From Pseudonocardia oceani (GTDB taxonomy: Bacteria > Actinomycetota > Actinomycetes > Mycobacteriales > Pseudonocardiaceae), in assembly GCF_019263585.2 (NCBI RefSeq), contig NZ_JADQDF010000001.1, forward strand, positions 4,536,501 through 4,600,500: a stretch of 64,000 nucleotides of DNA, in the 5' to 3' direction. Both the position numbers and the translations under genes were made by a program. Shown piece by piece: positions 16,110 through 24,401 of the stretch (positions are counted from its first letter, which is position 1; every line of letters starts with the position of its first letter). Below the pieces are notes generated by a model. The model was given only the letters and a program-made list of their open reading frames with translations. It did not search any database and had not been told where the DNA came from.

Positions 16110-17069
16110 TCAGTCGAGGTCCGGGGGATCCGGCGGTTCCTCGGCGCCCTCGTGCGCGTCGCGGTCGGCCCACTCCAGCAGCGGGGCCAGGGGGAACACG
16201 GCCTCGTCGATGCCGGTGTGCAGGTCGCCCAGCTCGGCGAACCGGGCGGGGACGGTGGCGATGGTGAAGTCGCGCGGGTCGGCGTCGTCGATCTCGTCCC
16301 AGCGGATCGGCGTCGACACGACGGCCTCGGGCACGCCACGCACGGAGTAGGCGCTGCGGATCGTGTGGTCGCGGGCGTTCTGGTTGTAGTCGACGAACAC
16401 CGAGGCCGGGTCGCGGTCCTTGCGCCACCACGTGAGGTCGACCAGCTCGCAGCGGCGCCCCACCTCGCGGGCGAACGCGTGGGCGGAGCGGCGGACGTCG
16501 GCGAAGCCGTGCTCGGGCGGGATCCGCACGTAGACGTGCATCCCCGAGCCCCCGGAGGTCTTGGGGAAACCCGTGGCGCCCAGCTCGTCGAGGATCTCGT
16601 GGACGACGTGCGCCACGCGCCGCACGTCGTCGTAGGACGCCTCGGGCATGGGGTCGAGGTCGATGCGCCACTCGTCGGGCTGCTCGACGTGGTCGCGCCG
16701 CGAGTTCCAGGGGTGGAACTCGACGGTGGACATCTGCACCGCCCACACGACGTCGGCCGGGTGCTGCACGCACAGCTCGTCGGCGGTGCGGTTCCAGCGC
16801 GGGAAGTGCACGCGCACGGTCTCGACCCAGTCGGGCGCGCCCCGCGGCAGCCGCTTCTGGTGCACCTTCTCGCCCGTGACGCCGGTGGGGAAGCGGTGCA
16901 GCATGCAGGGCCGGTCGCGCAGGGCGCGCACGATGCCGTCGGACACGGCGAGGTAGTACCGGGCGAGGTCGAGCTTGGTCTCGCCGCGGGCGGGGAAGTA
17001 GACGCGGTCGGGGTTGCTCAGCCGGACGGTGCGGTCGCCGACCTCGAGCTCGATCGCCGGCCCGGCCAC
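16110..17069 (-). CDS. LigD-type polymerase/primase (stand-alone Prim-Pol)
   Basis: This 319-aa archaeo-eukaryotic primase-like polymerase matches the LigD polymerase domain. It shows LDLARYYLAVSDGIVRALRDRP, the metal-binding WRIDLDPMPE, TSGGSGMHVYVRI, and VFVDYNQNARDHTIRSAYSVR. Mycobacterial relatives add short, ribonucleotide-rich patches that LigC seals. GTG 17069 lies 10 bp downstream of the DUF2631 gene, suggesting co-transcription. Ligase and nuclease domains are absent. Confidence 0.92.
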   Translation of the reverse strand: MAGPAIELEVGDRTVRLSNPDRVYFPARGETKLDLARYYLAVSDGIVRALRDRPCMLHRFPTGVTGEKVHQKRLPRGAPDWVETVRVHFPRWNRTADELCVQHPADVVWAVQMSTVEFHPWNSRRDHVEQPDEWRIDLDPMPEASYDDVRRVAHVVHEILDELGATGFPKTSGGSGMHVYVRIPPEHGFADVRRSAHAFAREVGRRCELVDLTWWRKDRDPASVFVDYNQNARDHTIRSAYSVRGVPEAVVSTPIRWDEIDDADPRDFTIATVPARFAELGDLHTGIDEAVFPLAPLLEWADRDAHEGAEEPPDPPDLD

Positions 17070-17079
17070 GGCGCGGCGC

Positions 17080-17343
17080 TCAGCGTCGCCAGGCGTTGCG
17101 CTTGCGCACCGACTGCAGGACCAGCGCGGCGGCCAGGAGGATGCCGGTGCCGATCAGCCAGATGTCCTCGGTGCGCCCGGTGTGGTTGCCGATCAGCATG
17201 ATGAACATGATCACGACGACGGTCCAGCCGGCGATGATCGACCCGCGCGGGAACCCGCCGTGCCAGCCCCACTCGACCGACGGCTCCTCCTGGGGGTCGA
17301 CGCCGTCCGTGCGCTGGACCAGCTCTCGGGAATCGTTCGCCAC
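17080..17343 (-). CDS. DUF2631 small membrane protein
   Basis: This 87-aa protein has two hydrophobic helices (SIIAGWTVVVIMFIMLIG and DIWLIGTGILLAAALVLQSV) and a basic C-terminus. It matches DUF2631 proteins that neighbour dxr in actinobacteria. Function is unknown. It is divergent from dxr by 66 bp. Confidence 0.8.
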   Translation of the reverse strand: MANDSRELVQRTDGVDPQEEPSVEWGWHGGFPRGSIIAGWTVVVIMFIMLIGNHTGRTEDIWLIGTGILLAAALVLQSVRKRNAWRR

Positions 17344-17409
17344 GGGTGTCCTCCTGATCTCGCGTGCGGGTCACATGGTGGCACAGGACGGCCGCGAGGA
17401 TGATGGTCG

Positions 17410-18588
17410 GTGATGAACACCCGATCCGTGCTCGTGCTGGGCTCCACCGGCTCCGTGGGCACGCAGGCGCTCGACCTGCTCGACGCCCACCACGACCGCT
17501 TCACCGTCGCCGGCCTCGCCGCGGGCGGCGGCGACGTCACGCTGCTGCTGCAGCAGATCCGCCGCCACGGCGTCCGGCGGGTCGCGGTGGCCGACCGCGC
17601 CGCGGCCGACGTGCTGCGCCGTGCCCTGCCGTCCACCGGGCTGCGCGGCGTCGAGGTGCTGTCGGGTCCCGGCGCGGCCACCGAGCTCACCGAGGGCGCG
17701 GGCGCCGACATCGTCCTCAACGGCATCACCGGGTCCGTCGGCCTGGGTCCGACGCTGGCCGCGCTGCGGTCGGGCGCCGTGCTCGCGCTGGCCAACAAGG
17801 AGTCGCTGGTCTCGGGCGGGGCGCTGGTCACCGGCGCCGCCGCGCCCGGGCAGATCGTGCCGGTCGACTCCGAGCACTCCGCGCTGGCGCAGTGCCTGCG
17901 CGGCGGCCGCGCCGAGGAGGTCGCGACGCTCGTGCTCACGGCGTCGGGCGGCCCGTTCCGCGGGCGCGCGCGGGCCGACCTCGACGGTGTCACCGTCGAC
18001 GAGGCGCTGGCCCATCCGACCTGGGCGATGGGCCCGGTCATCACGATCAACTCGGCGACCCTGATCAACAAGGGGCTCGAGGTCATCGAGGCGCACCTGC
18101 TGTTCGACGTGCCCTACGACCGGATCGACGTCGTGGTGCACCCGCAGTCGATCGTGCACTCGATGGTCACCTTCGTCGACGGCTCGACGCTCGCGCAGGC
18201 CAGCCCGCCGGACATGACGCTGCCGATCGCGCTGGCCCTGGGCTGGCCCGAGCGCCTCGATGGCGCGGCGCGGCCGTGCACCTGGGCCGCGCCGCAGACC
18301 TGGTCGTTCGAGCCCCTCGACGAGGACGCGTTCACCGGCGTGCGGCTCGCCCGCCGCGCGGGGGAAGCCGGGGGCTGCCTGCCCGCGGTGCTCAACGCGG
18401 CCAACGAGGAGGCGGTGGCCGCGTTCGTCGCCGGGGCGCTGTCGTTCACCGGCATCACCGACCTGCTCGACCGCGTCCTCGACGCCGCGGGGGACTGGAC
18501 CGGCGACCCCGCTAGCGTGGACGACGTGCTGGCGGCGGAGGACTGGGCCCGGGCACACGCCCGGGAGGCGACGGGAGTGCCCGGATGA
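17410..18588 (+). CDS. dxr: 1-deoxy-D-xylulose 5-phosphate reductoisomerase
   Basis: This enzyme performs the committed MEP-pathway step, DXP to MEP, using NADPH. The 392-aa product has the N-terminal NADPH loop VLGSTGSVGTQALDLL, ANKESLVSGG, the metal-site VDSEHSALAQCL, and TASGGPFRG. GTG 17410 is followed directly by ATG 17413 and either may initiate. It ends in an ATGA overlap with the site-2 protease gene. Confidence 0.97.
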   Translation: MMNTRSVLVLGSTGSVGTQALDLLDAHHDRFTVAGLAAGGGDVTLLLQQIRRHGVRRVAVADRAAADVLRRALPSTGLRGVEVLSGPGAATELTEGAGADIVLNGITGSVGLGPTLAALRSGAVLALANKESLVSGGALVTGAAAPGQIVPVDSEHSALAQCLRGGRAEEVATLVLTASGGPFRGRARADLDGVTVDEALAHPTWAMGPVITINSATLINKGLEVIEAHLLFDVPYDRIDVVVHPQSIVHSMVTFVDGSTLAQASPPDMTLPIALALGWPERLDGAARPCTWAAPQTWSFEPLDEDAFTGVRLARRAGEAGGCLPAVLNAANEEAVAAFVAGALSFTGITDLLDRVLDAAGDWTGDPASVDDVLAAEDWARAHAREATGVPG

Positions 18589-19874
18589 TGTTCGTGCTCG
18601 GCATCCTGATCTTCTTCGTCGGGATCCTGTTCTCGGTGTTCTGGCACGAGCTGGGGCACTTCGTCACCGCGCGCTGGTTCGGCATCAAGGTGCCCGAGTT
18701 CATGGTCGGGTTCGGGAGGACGATCTGGTCGACCAAGCGGGGCGAGACCGAGTACGGCCTCAAGGCGATCCCGCTCGGCGGCTACATCCGCATGATCGGC
18801 ATGATCCCGCCCGCCCGCGGCGAGCTGCTGGGCAGCAGCCGGCGCACCGGCCCGTTCCAGGGCCTCATCGACGACGTGCGCAGGCAGTCGGCGATGGACG
18901 TGCGCCCCGAGGACGCCCACCGGCAGTTCTACCTGCGCAAGCCCTGGAAGCGGATCGTCGTGATGGCCGCCGGGCCGGTCATGAACCTGATCCTCGCGGT
19001 GCTGCTGTTCGCGGTGCTGCTCATGGGCATCGGGATGAACACCGGCACCACCACGGTGAGCGCCGTCAGCGAGTGCGTCCTGCCGGCCGACTCCACCACC
19101 ACGAGCTGCCCCGTCGGCGCGCCGCCCACCCCGGCGGCGGTGGCCGGCTTCCGCGCGGGCGACGAGATCCTCGCGCTCGACGGGCAGCAGTTCTCGCGCT
19201 TCGACGGCGAGGAGCTGCGCGCGGCGATCCAGCAGAGCACCGGGCCGGTCGTCGTCACGGTCCTGCGCGACGGGCAGCGCCTCGACCTCACTCCGACGCC
19301 GATCCGCAACCTGGTGGCCTCCGTCGACGACCCCACGCAGATCGTCGAGGGCAACTTCCTCGGCATCGGGCTGCTGCAGGACTACGAGCGGCAGAGCCTG
19401 GGCGCGGTGTTCGTCGAGATAGGGGACGTCGTCGGGCGCACCGGGCAGGCCATCGCGGAGCTGCCCTCGCGCGTGCCGGGGCTGTTCGGGTCGGTGTTCC
19501 TCGGCGAGGAGCGCGACGTGAACGGGCCGATCGGGATCGTGGGCGTCTCGCGCATCGGCGGCGAGGTGCTGGAGCAGGAGATCCCGTTCGTCGCCGAGGC
19601 GTCGCTGCTGCTGAGCCTGCTCGCGGCCGTCAACATCTCGCTGTTCCTGTTCAACCTGCTGCCCATCCCGCCGCTCGACGGCGGGCAGATCTTCCCGGCG
19701 ATCTGGGAGGCCGTGAAGAAGCGCATCTGGCGCCTGCGCGGGCGGCCCGACCCCGGGCCGGTCGACGTGGCGAAGCTGATGCCGGTGGCCTACGTCGTGG
19801 CGATGGTGTTCATCGTGTGGAGCGGGCTGCTGCTGGTCGCCGACGTGATCAATCCCGTGCGGCTGTTCCAGTGA
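18585..19874 (+). CDS. rip1: site-2 intramembrane metalloprotease (RseP/Rip1 type)
   Basis: The 429-aa polytopic protein has the zinc-binding H21ELGH25 in the first membrane helix, a periplasmic PDZ domain (about 170-260), and LPIPPLDGGQ in the late helix. It performs the second cleavage of membrane anti-sigma factors in regulated intramembrane proteolysis. ATG 18585 overlaps the dxr stop. Its position between dxr and ispG matches the mycobacterial order around Rv2869c. Confidence 0.95.
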   Translation: MMFVLGILIFFVGILFSVFWHELGHFVTARWFGIKVPEFMVGFGRTIWSTKRGETEYGLKAIPLGGYIRMIGMIPPARGELLGSSRRTGPFQGLIDDVRRQSAMDVRPEDAHRQFYLRKPWKRIVVMAAGPVMNLILAVLLFAVLLMGIGMNTGTTTVSAVSECVLPADSTTTSCPVGAPPTPAAVAGFRAGDEILALDGQQFSRFDGEELRAAIQQSTGPVVVTVLRDGQRLDLTPTPIRNLVASVDDPTQIVEGNFLGIGLLQDYERQSLGAVFVEIGDVVGRTGQAIAELPSRVPGLFGSVFLGEERDVNGPIGIVGVSRIGGEVLEQEIPFVAEASLLLSLLAAVNISLFLFNLLPIPPLDGGQIFPAIWEAVKKRIWRLRGRPDPGPVDVAKLMPVAYVVAMVFIVWSGLLLVADVINPVRLFQ

Positions 19875-20371
19875 GCGTCGCTCCCGAGCCCGACACGCGT
19901 CCGCTGGCGGTGTTCGACGTCGACGGCGTGCTGGCGGACGTCACCCACCGGCTGCACCACCTGCGCGCCCGGCCGCAGCGCTGGGAGCGGTTCTTCCAGG
20001 CCGCCGACCGCGACCCGCTGCTCGTCGAGGGCGCCGACCGGCTGCGCGCCGCGCTGGTCGACCACGACGTGCTGTACCTGACCGGGCGCCCCGAGCGCAC
20101 CCGCCGCCTCACCGAGCGCTGGCTGGCCCGCCACGACCTGCCCACGGGCCCGCTGGTCATGCGCAGCGACGACGACCACCGCCCGGCGCGGTGGATGAAG
20201 CGCGAGGTGCTGCGACGGCTCTCGGCCACCCGCGACATCGTGTCGGTGATCGACGACGACCCGGCCGTCGTCGCGGTGCTGGAGGCCGACGGCTGGCCGG
20301 TGGAGCTGGCGACGTGGCTGCCGCACTCCTCCACGCTGCAGAGCGCGCAGGAGCGCCAGGGCCGCACCTGA
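19871..20371 (+). CDS. HAD-family phosphatase, polynucleotide-kinase 3'-phosphatase-like
   Basis: The 166-aa HAD domain has the nucleophile motif FDVDGVLADVTHR, YLTGRPERTRRLTERWL (motif II), a Lys in MKREVL, and IDDDPAVV (motif IV). The arrangement resembles the phosphatase half of T4 polynucleotide kinase-type proteins. The substrate is not known. GTG 19871 overlaps the protease stop (GTGA). It is followed by a long hairpin. Confidence 0.82.
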   Translation: MSVAPEPDTRPLAVFDVDGVLADVTHRLHHLRARPQRWERFFQAADRDPLLVEGADRLRAALVDHDVLYLTGRPERTRRLTERWLARHDLPTGPLVMRSDDDHRPARWMKREVLRRLSATRDIVSVIDDDPAVVAVLEADGWPVELATWLPHSSTLQSAQERQGRT

Positions 20372-20373
20372 CG

Positions 20374-20442
20374 CACCCTTTGCTCTGCACACCGATACGC
20401 ACCGGGTCCGGTGGTGCGCATCGGTGTGCAGAGCAAAGGGTG
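20374..20442. repeat. long perfect inverted repeat between the HAD gene and ispG
   Basis: Arms at 20374-20396 and 20420-20442 are 23-bp perfect inverted copies. The 23-nt centre is itself partly self-complementary (GCACC against GGTG-TGC), making a near-continuous 69-bp hairpin. The arms are less GC-rich than the surroundings (CTTTGCTCTGCACACC core), which suggests an acquired palindromic element. It could act as a terminator for the upstream operon. No T-run follows. Confidence 0.85.
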
Positions 20443-20485
20443 GTGCTTCCCGACACGGTGAGCGGCGGCGCCCGGCGGTACGGGG

Positions 20486-20491
20486 GATACT
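20486..20491 (+). promoter_or_regulatory. -10 hexamer (GATACT), leaderless-type promoter of ispG
   Basis: GATACT ends 7 nt before GTG 20499, which supports that start and transcription beginning at the start codon. Confidence 0.45.
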
Positions 20492-20498
20492 CGAGGTC

Positions 20499-21641
20499 GT
20501 GAGCGTCTCCCTGGGTATGCCCGTTCCTCCCGCACCGACCCTCCACGACCGGCGGAAGACCCGTCAGCTGCAGGTCGGGGCCGTCGGCGTGGGGTCGGAC
20601 CACCCGATCTCGGTGCAGTCGATGACCACCACCCTGACCTCCGACGTCAACGCCACGCTGCAGCAGATCGCCGAGCTCACCGCGGCGGGCTGCGACATCG
20701 TGCGCGTCGCCTGCCCCAGCCAGGACGACGCCGACGCGCTGCCCGCGATCGCGGCCAAGAGCCAGATCCCGGTGATCGCCGACATCCACTTCCAGCCCAA
20801 GTACGTGTTCGCCGCGATCGACGCCGGCTGCGCCGCGGTGCGCGTGAACCCGGGCAACATCCGCAAGTTCGACGACCAGGTCAAGGAGATCGCGCGCGCC
20901 GCCCGCGACCGCGGCACCCCGATCCGGATCGGCGTCAACGCGGGCTCGCTCGACAAGCGACTGCTGGAGAAGTACGGCAAGGCCACGCCCGAGGCGCTGG
21001 CCGAGTCGGCGATGTGGGAGGCGTCCCTGTTCGCCGAGCACGACTTCCACGACCTCAAGATCTCGGTCAAGCACAACGATCCCGTCGTGATGATCCGCGC
21101 CTACGAGCTCCTGGCCGAGCAGTGCGACTATCCGCTGCACCTCGGCGTCACCGAGGCCGGGCCGGCGTTCCAGGGCACGATCAAGTCGGCCGTCGCATTC
21201 GGGGCACTGCTGCGCCAGGGCATCGGCGACACGATCCGCGTCTCGCTCTCGGCCCCGCCCGTCGAGGAGGTCAAGGTCGGTACGCAGATCCTGCAGTCGC
21301 TCAACCTGCGCCCCCGCAAGCTCGAGATCGTGTCGTGCCCGTCGTGCGGCCGCGCGCAGGTCGACGTCTACAAGCTGGCCGACGAGGTCACCGCCGGGCT
21401 CACGGGCATGGAGGTGCCGCTGCGCGTCGCCGTCATGGGCTGCGTCGTCAACGGTCCGGGAGAGGCCCGCGAGGCCGATCTCGGCGTCGCCTCGGGCAAC
21501 GGCAAGGGCCAGATCTTCGTCAAGGGCGAGGTCATCAAGACCGTCCCGGAGCACGCCATCGTCGAGACGCTCATCGAGGAGGCCATGAAGCTGGCCGAGA
21601 CGATGGAGGCTTCCGGCGAACCCCAGGTGTCGGTCGGCTGA
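20499..21641 (+). CDS. ispG: 4-hydroxy-3-methylbut-2-enyl-diphosphate synthase
   Basis: This [4Fe-4S] enzyme converts MEcPP to HMBPP in the MEP pathway. The 380-aa product has PISVQSMTTTLTSDVNATL, ADIHFQPKYVF, NPGNIRKFDD, and the cluster ligands in CPSCGR and GCVVNGPGEA. GTG 20499 fits the upstream -10; ATG 20517 is an alternative. It is separated from the dxr/rip1/HAD operon by the 69-bp hairpin, so it probably has its own promoter. Confidence 0.96.
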   Translation: MSVSLGMPVPPAPTLHDRRKTRQLQVGAVGVGSDHPISVQSMTTTLTSDVNATLQQIAELTAAGCDIVRVACPSQDDADALPAIAAKSQIPVIADIHFQPKYVFAAIDAGCAAVRVNPGNIRKFDDQVKEIARAARDRGTPIRIGVNAGSLDKRLLEKYGKATPEALAESAMWEASLFAEHDFHDLKISVKHNDPVVMIRAYELLAEQCDYPLHLGVTEAGPAFQGTIKSAVAFGALLRQGIGDTIRVSLSAPPVEEVKVGTQILQSLNLRPRKLEIVSCPSCGRAQVDVYKLADEVTAGLTGMEVPLRVAVMGCVVNGPGEAREADLGVASGNGKGQIFVKGEVIKTVPEHAIVETLIEEAMKLAETMEASGEPQVSVG

Positions 21642-21694
21642 CCGCACGCTGATCCGCCGTGGGCATCGGAGCGCCGGTATGACACCGTAGACAG

Positions 21695-22528
21695 GTGCTC
21701 AGAGTCGCCGGTGCCCGGCTTCTCGACGACCGGGAACGCCCGGTCGTCCGCGCCGCGCTCGACGCGGATCCGGTGGCCTCCTGCATGGTCGCCGCGCGCG
21801 TCGAGGTGGCCGGTCTCGATCCCTGGCGCCTCGGCGGCGAGGTGTGGGCCTCCGGCTCGCGCATGGACGGCCTCTGCTTCTCCGGCGCCAACCTCGTCCC
21901 ACTGCGCGGTGAGCGCCCGGCGCTGCGCAGCTTCGCCGACCGCGCGCGCCGCCACGGGCGCTCCTGCTCCTCCATCGTCGGCCGCGCCGAGCTCGTCCTG
22001 CCGCTGTGGGAGGAGCTCGCCCCGCACTGGGCGCCCGCCCGCGAGGTCCGCGCCGACCAGCCGCTGATGGTGCTGGCCGGCCTGCCGTCGGTGGCGGCCG
22101 ACCCGGCCGTGCGGGCCGTGCGCCCCGAGGAGCTCGACCGCTACCTCCCCGCCGCGATCGCGATGTTCACCGAGGAGGTCGGCGTCGACCCCCGCGGCGG
22201 TGACGGCGGCGCCGGCTACCGCGCCCGGGTCGCCGAGCTCGTCGCCGCCGGCCGCGCGTTCGCCCGGTTCGAGGGCGACCAGGTCGTGTTCAAGGCCGAG
22301 GTCGGCGCCCTGTCCTCGCGCGTCGGGCAGATCCAGGGCGTGTGGGTGCACCCCGCCTGCCGCGGGCGCGGCCTGGGCACGGCCGGCACCGCCGCCGTCG
22401 TGGAGCGCCTGGCCGCGATGAACCGCGTGTCGAGCCTGTACGTCAACGGCTTCAACCACGTCGCCCGCGCCTCCTACGCGCGCGTCGGCTTCACCCAGGT
22501 GGCCAGCTTCTCCACGATCCTGTTCTGA
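21695..22528 (+). CDS. GNAT N-acetyltransferase with N-terminal DUF4081 domain
   Basis: This 277-aa protein has an N-terminal regulatory-like half and a C-terminal GNAT fold with the acetyl-CoA loop VHPACRGRGLGTAGTAAVV and YVNGFNHVARASYARVGF. Mycobacterial relatives sit beside gcpE (Rv2867c next to Rv2868c), matching the position here just after ispG. The substrate is unknown. Start GTG 21695 is 53 bp after ispG. Confidence 0.88.
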   Translation: MLRVAGARLLDDRERPVVRAALDADPVASCMVAARVEVAGLDPWRLGGEVWASGSRMDGLCFSGANLVPLRGERPALRSFADRARRHGRSCSSIVGRAELVLPLWEELAPHWAPAREVRADQPLMVLAGLPSVAADPAVRAVRPEELDRYLPAAIAMFTEEVGVDPRGGDGGAGYRARVAELVAAGRAFARFEGDQVVFKAEVGALSSRVGQIQGVWVHPACRGRGLGTAGTAAVVERLAAMNRVSSLYVNGFNHVARASYARVGFTQVASFSTILF

Positions 22529-22896
22529 GCCGCGCTCACCGCGCTCGTCGGCGGGGCCTGCTGGGAGATCGCGAGGATCGGCGAGCCGCCGGGGATGTCG
22601 TCGTTGGGGGAGCCCGCCGGTGGCGCCGGTGATGGTCGGCATGAGCGTCGCGCCGACCCCGACGCCCATGACGGCTCCGGCCGCCATCACCGCGGCGACG
22701 GGCGCGTCCGCGCTCAGCATGGCGACCAGCAGCAGCTGCCCGGCGAACGCCGCCGGCTCCCCGCGCGCCGGACGAACGCGGCCACCGCGAGCGCCCCGGG
22801 GACCACGGGCACCGCCCCGGCCGCGGTCGGTGCGCAGCCCGGGTTGATCAGCCCGCCGCCGAGCCCCTGCACGACCCGCGCCGCGATCAGCCACCG
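22529..22896 (-). pseudogene. remnant of a DHA2-family MFS drug transporter
   Basis: Minus-strand frames give scattered MFS pieces: WLIAARVVQGLGGGLINPG (about 22893-22837), then in another frame AGQLLLVAMLSADAPVAAVMAAGAVMGVGVGATLMPTITGA (ending near 22620). A third frame gives DDIPGGSPILAISQQAPPTSAV, matching the QQ-containing helix of EmrB/QacA-type pumps. Start, most membrane helices and frame continuity are lost, so this is a decayed, internally deleted gene. Confidence 0.7.
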
Positions 22897-23045
22897 GTGC
22901 GGCGCAGGCGGGGGTCGAGGGGGAGGACGGACCAGGGCGTGCCTGCTGCTCCCGGGTGCGGTCGCGGCGGTGCCGGCCGGTCCGGGAGCGGTGCCGCCGA
23001 CGCTCTGCACCGCGCACATCGTCGTCGGCGGGGTGCTGCGCAACG
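22897..23045. other. noncoding stretch next to the MFS remnant, nothing recognised
   Basis: I see no supported gene in this stretch. A plus-strand frame runs through it (TLCTAHIVVGGVLRNAGRRG) but lacks a convincing start or family match. It may be part of the same decayed region. Confidence 0.4.
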
Positions 23046-23091
23046 CCGGACGCCGCGGCCCCCTGGAGTACGGGGTGGCCGCGGCGTCCGG
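23046..23091 (-). terminator. hairpin terminator-like inverted repeat
   Basis: Arms at 23046-23060 (CCGGACGCCGCGGCC) and 23077-23091 are perfect 15-bp inverted copies. The structure lies 21 bp beyond the stop of the SAF-domain oxidoreductase gene, so it is a likely GC-rich terminator for that operon. No U-tract is visible. Confidence 0.6.
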
Positions 23092-23111
23092 TGCCGTGCG
23101 CGAGCGCGTGC

Positions 23112-24401
23112 TCAGGCGCTCGGGAAGAGCTTCTCCTGCTCCGCGCGCAGCTCGTCGACCAGGCGGCCCGGGGGCAGCGTGACGTCGGCGTAGGTGAGCA
23201 CGTCGTCCTTCTTCACGTCTCGCAGCAGCACGCAGCCCTCGGCCACGCCCATCGGCAGCAGCCCCTCGGCGCGCGTGACCGGCGTCGACTCGGCGAGGCC
23301 GTAGGTGTCGTAGCCACCCAGCCCGTCGAGCGTGTCGCCCGCCCTGAGGTCGCGCTTCACGCCCGCGACGACGTCGACGCGCGGCCCGCCGGGCGGGGTG
23401 AGCGCGGCGTCGGCGAAGTCGACCGCGCGCGCGATCGTGTTCGGCACCTCGAAGTGGCAGAGGTGGTAGGGCGTGTAGAACGAGTACAGCGGGCCCTTCC
23501 CGAGCTTGTAGAGCTCGAGGTAGTGGCGCTGCTTGGGGTCGTCGTGCGTGCCCAGGACGTAGATGCCGGGCCCGGGCTGCGACCCCACCACGTAGTCGAC
23601 GATCCCGCCGAGCTCGCGCAGCTGGTCGACGTCGTACATGCCGGTGAGCTCGTCGACGTGGCCGTGGTGGTCGCGGCCGAACATGCCCCGCTTCGGCACC
23701 GTGAAGCCGTGCGCGTTGGCCACGATGGCCTCCTCGAACGACACCTTGGTGCCGTCGGCGAAGCTGGTGACCATGTAGGGGTCCTGGCCCCACTTCTCGG
23801 CGAACCCCTTCTGCGTCGTGGGGTTGCGGTACTCGTCCTGCAGGCCCTTGATGTTGCCCGACACCAGCGGCGTCACGCCCAGGCTCTTCACGAACCGGAT
23901 CAGGTTGCCCTGCACGCCGGGCTGGTCGCCGTCGACGCCGGTGAGGATGACGCCGGCCTCGCGCGCGCGGTGCGCGAGCAGCGGGCCCACGGTGCCGTCG
24001 AGCTCGGCGTTCATGGTGACGACGGGCAGCCCGCGCTCGATCGCGGCGACGGTGACGCGCGCACCGAACTCGACCGCGCCCGTCACGTCGACGATGCAGT
24101 CGATCTGCTCGGCCGCCAGCAGCTCGAAGGCGTCCTCGAGCACGCAGGGGGTGGCGGCGGTGATCGCGGCGTCGATCTCCGCGGCGGTGCTCACGCGGGT
24201 CGGCGTGGCGCCGGCCTCGGTGTAGGCGCGCTCGGCGTTGGCGAGGGTCTTGTTCGCCACGGCGACGAGCAGCATGCCCGGCACGGTGTTGATGATGTGA
24301 TTGGCCAGGCCGCGGCCCATGAAGCCGGCGCCGACCATGCCCACGCGGATCGGGCGGCCCTCGGCCTCGCGGCGCTGCAGCGCGGTGTCGGTGATGATCA
24401 T
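23112..24401 (-). CDS. NAD(P)-dependent oxidoreductase with C-terminal SAF domain
   Basis: This 429-aa protein has an N-terminal Rossmann fold (IRVGMVGAGFMGRGLANHI), a homoserine-dehydrogenase-like middle (VTGAVEFGARVTVAAIERGLPVVTMNAELDGTVG) and a C-terminal SAF segment (GCVLLRDVKKDDVLTYADVTLPPG). The SAF part causes frequent mis-annotation as FlgA. Start ATG 24401 overlaps the RmlC-like stop (ATGA), so the two are one operon, probably for a modified sugar. Substrate unknown; no glycosyltransferases are nearby. Confidence 0.8.
   Translation of the reverse strand: MIITDTALQRREAEGRPIRVGMVGAGFMGRGLANHIINTVPGMLLVAVANKTLANAERAYTEAGATPTRVSTAAEIDAAITAATPCVLEDAFELLAAEQIDCIVDVTGAVEFGARVTVAAIERGLPVVTMNAELDGTVGPLLAHRAREAGVILTGVDGDQPGVQGNLIRFVKSLGVTPLVSGNIKGLQDEYRNPTTQKGFAEKWGQDPYMVTSFADGTKVSFEEAIVANAHGFTVPKRGMFGRDHHGHVDELTGMYDVDQLRELGGIVDYVVGSQPGPGIYVLGTHDDPKQRHYLELYKLGKGPLYSFYTPYHLCHFEVPNTIARAVDFADAALTPPGGPRVDVVAGVKRDLRAGDTLDGLGGYDTYGLAESTPVTRAEGLLPMGVAEGCVLLRDVKKDDVLTYADVTLPPGRLVDELRAEQEKLFPSA

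Noticed and set aside
23046..23091. Member of the 42-bp repeat family
   Set aside because: The length (46 bp) and end sequences differ, and its position just after an operon fits an ordinary terminator.
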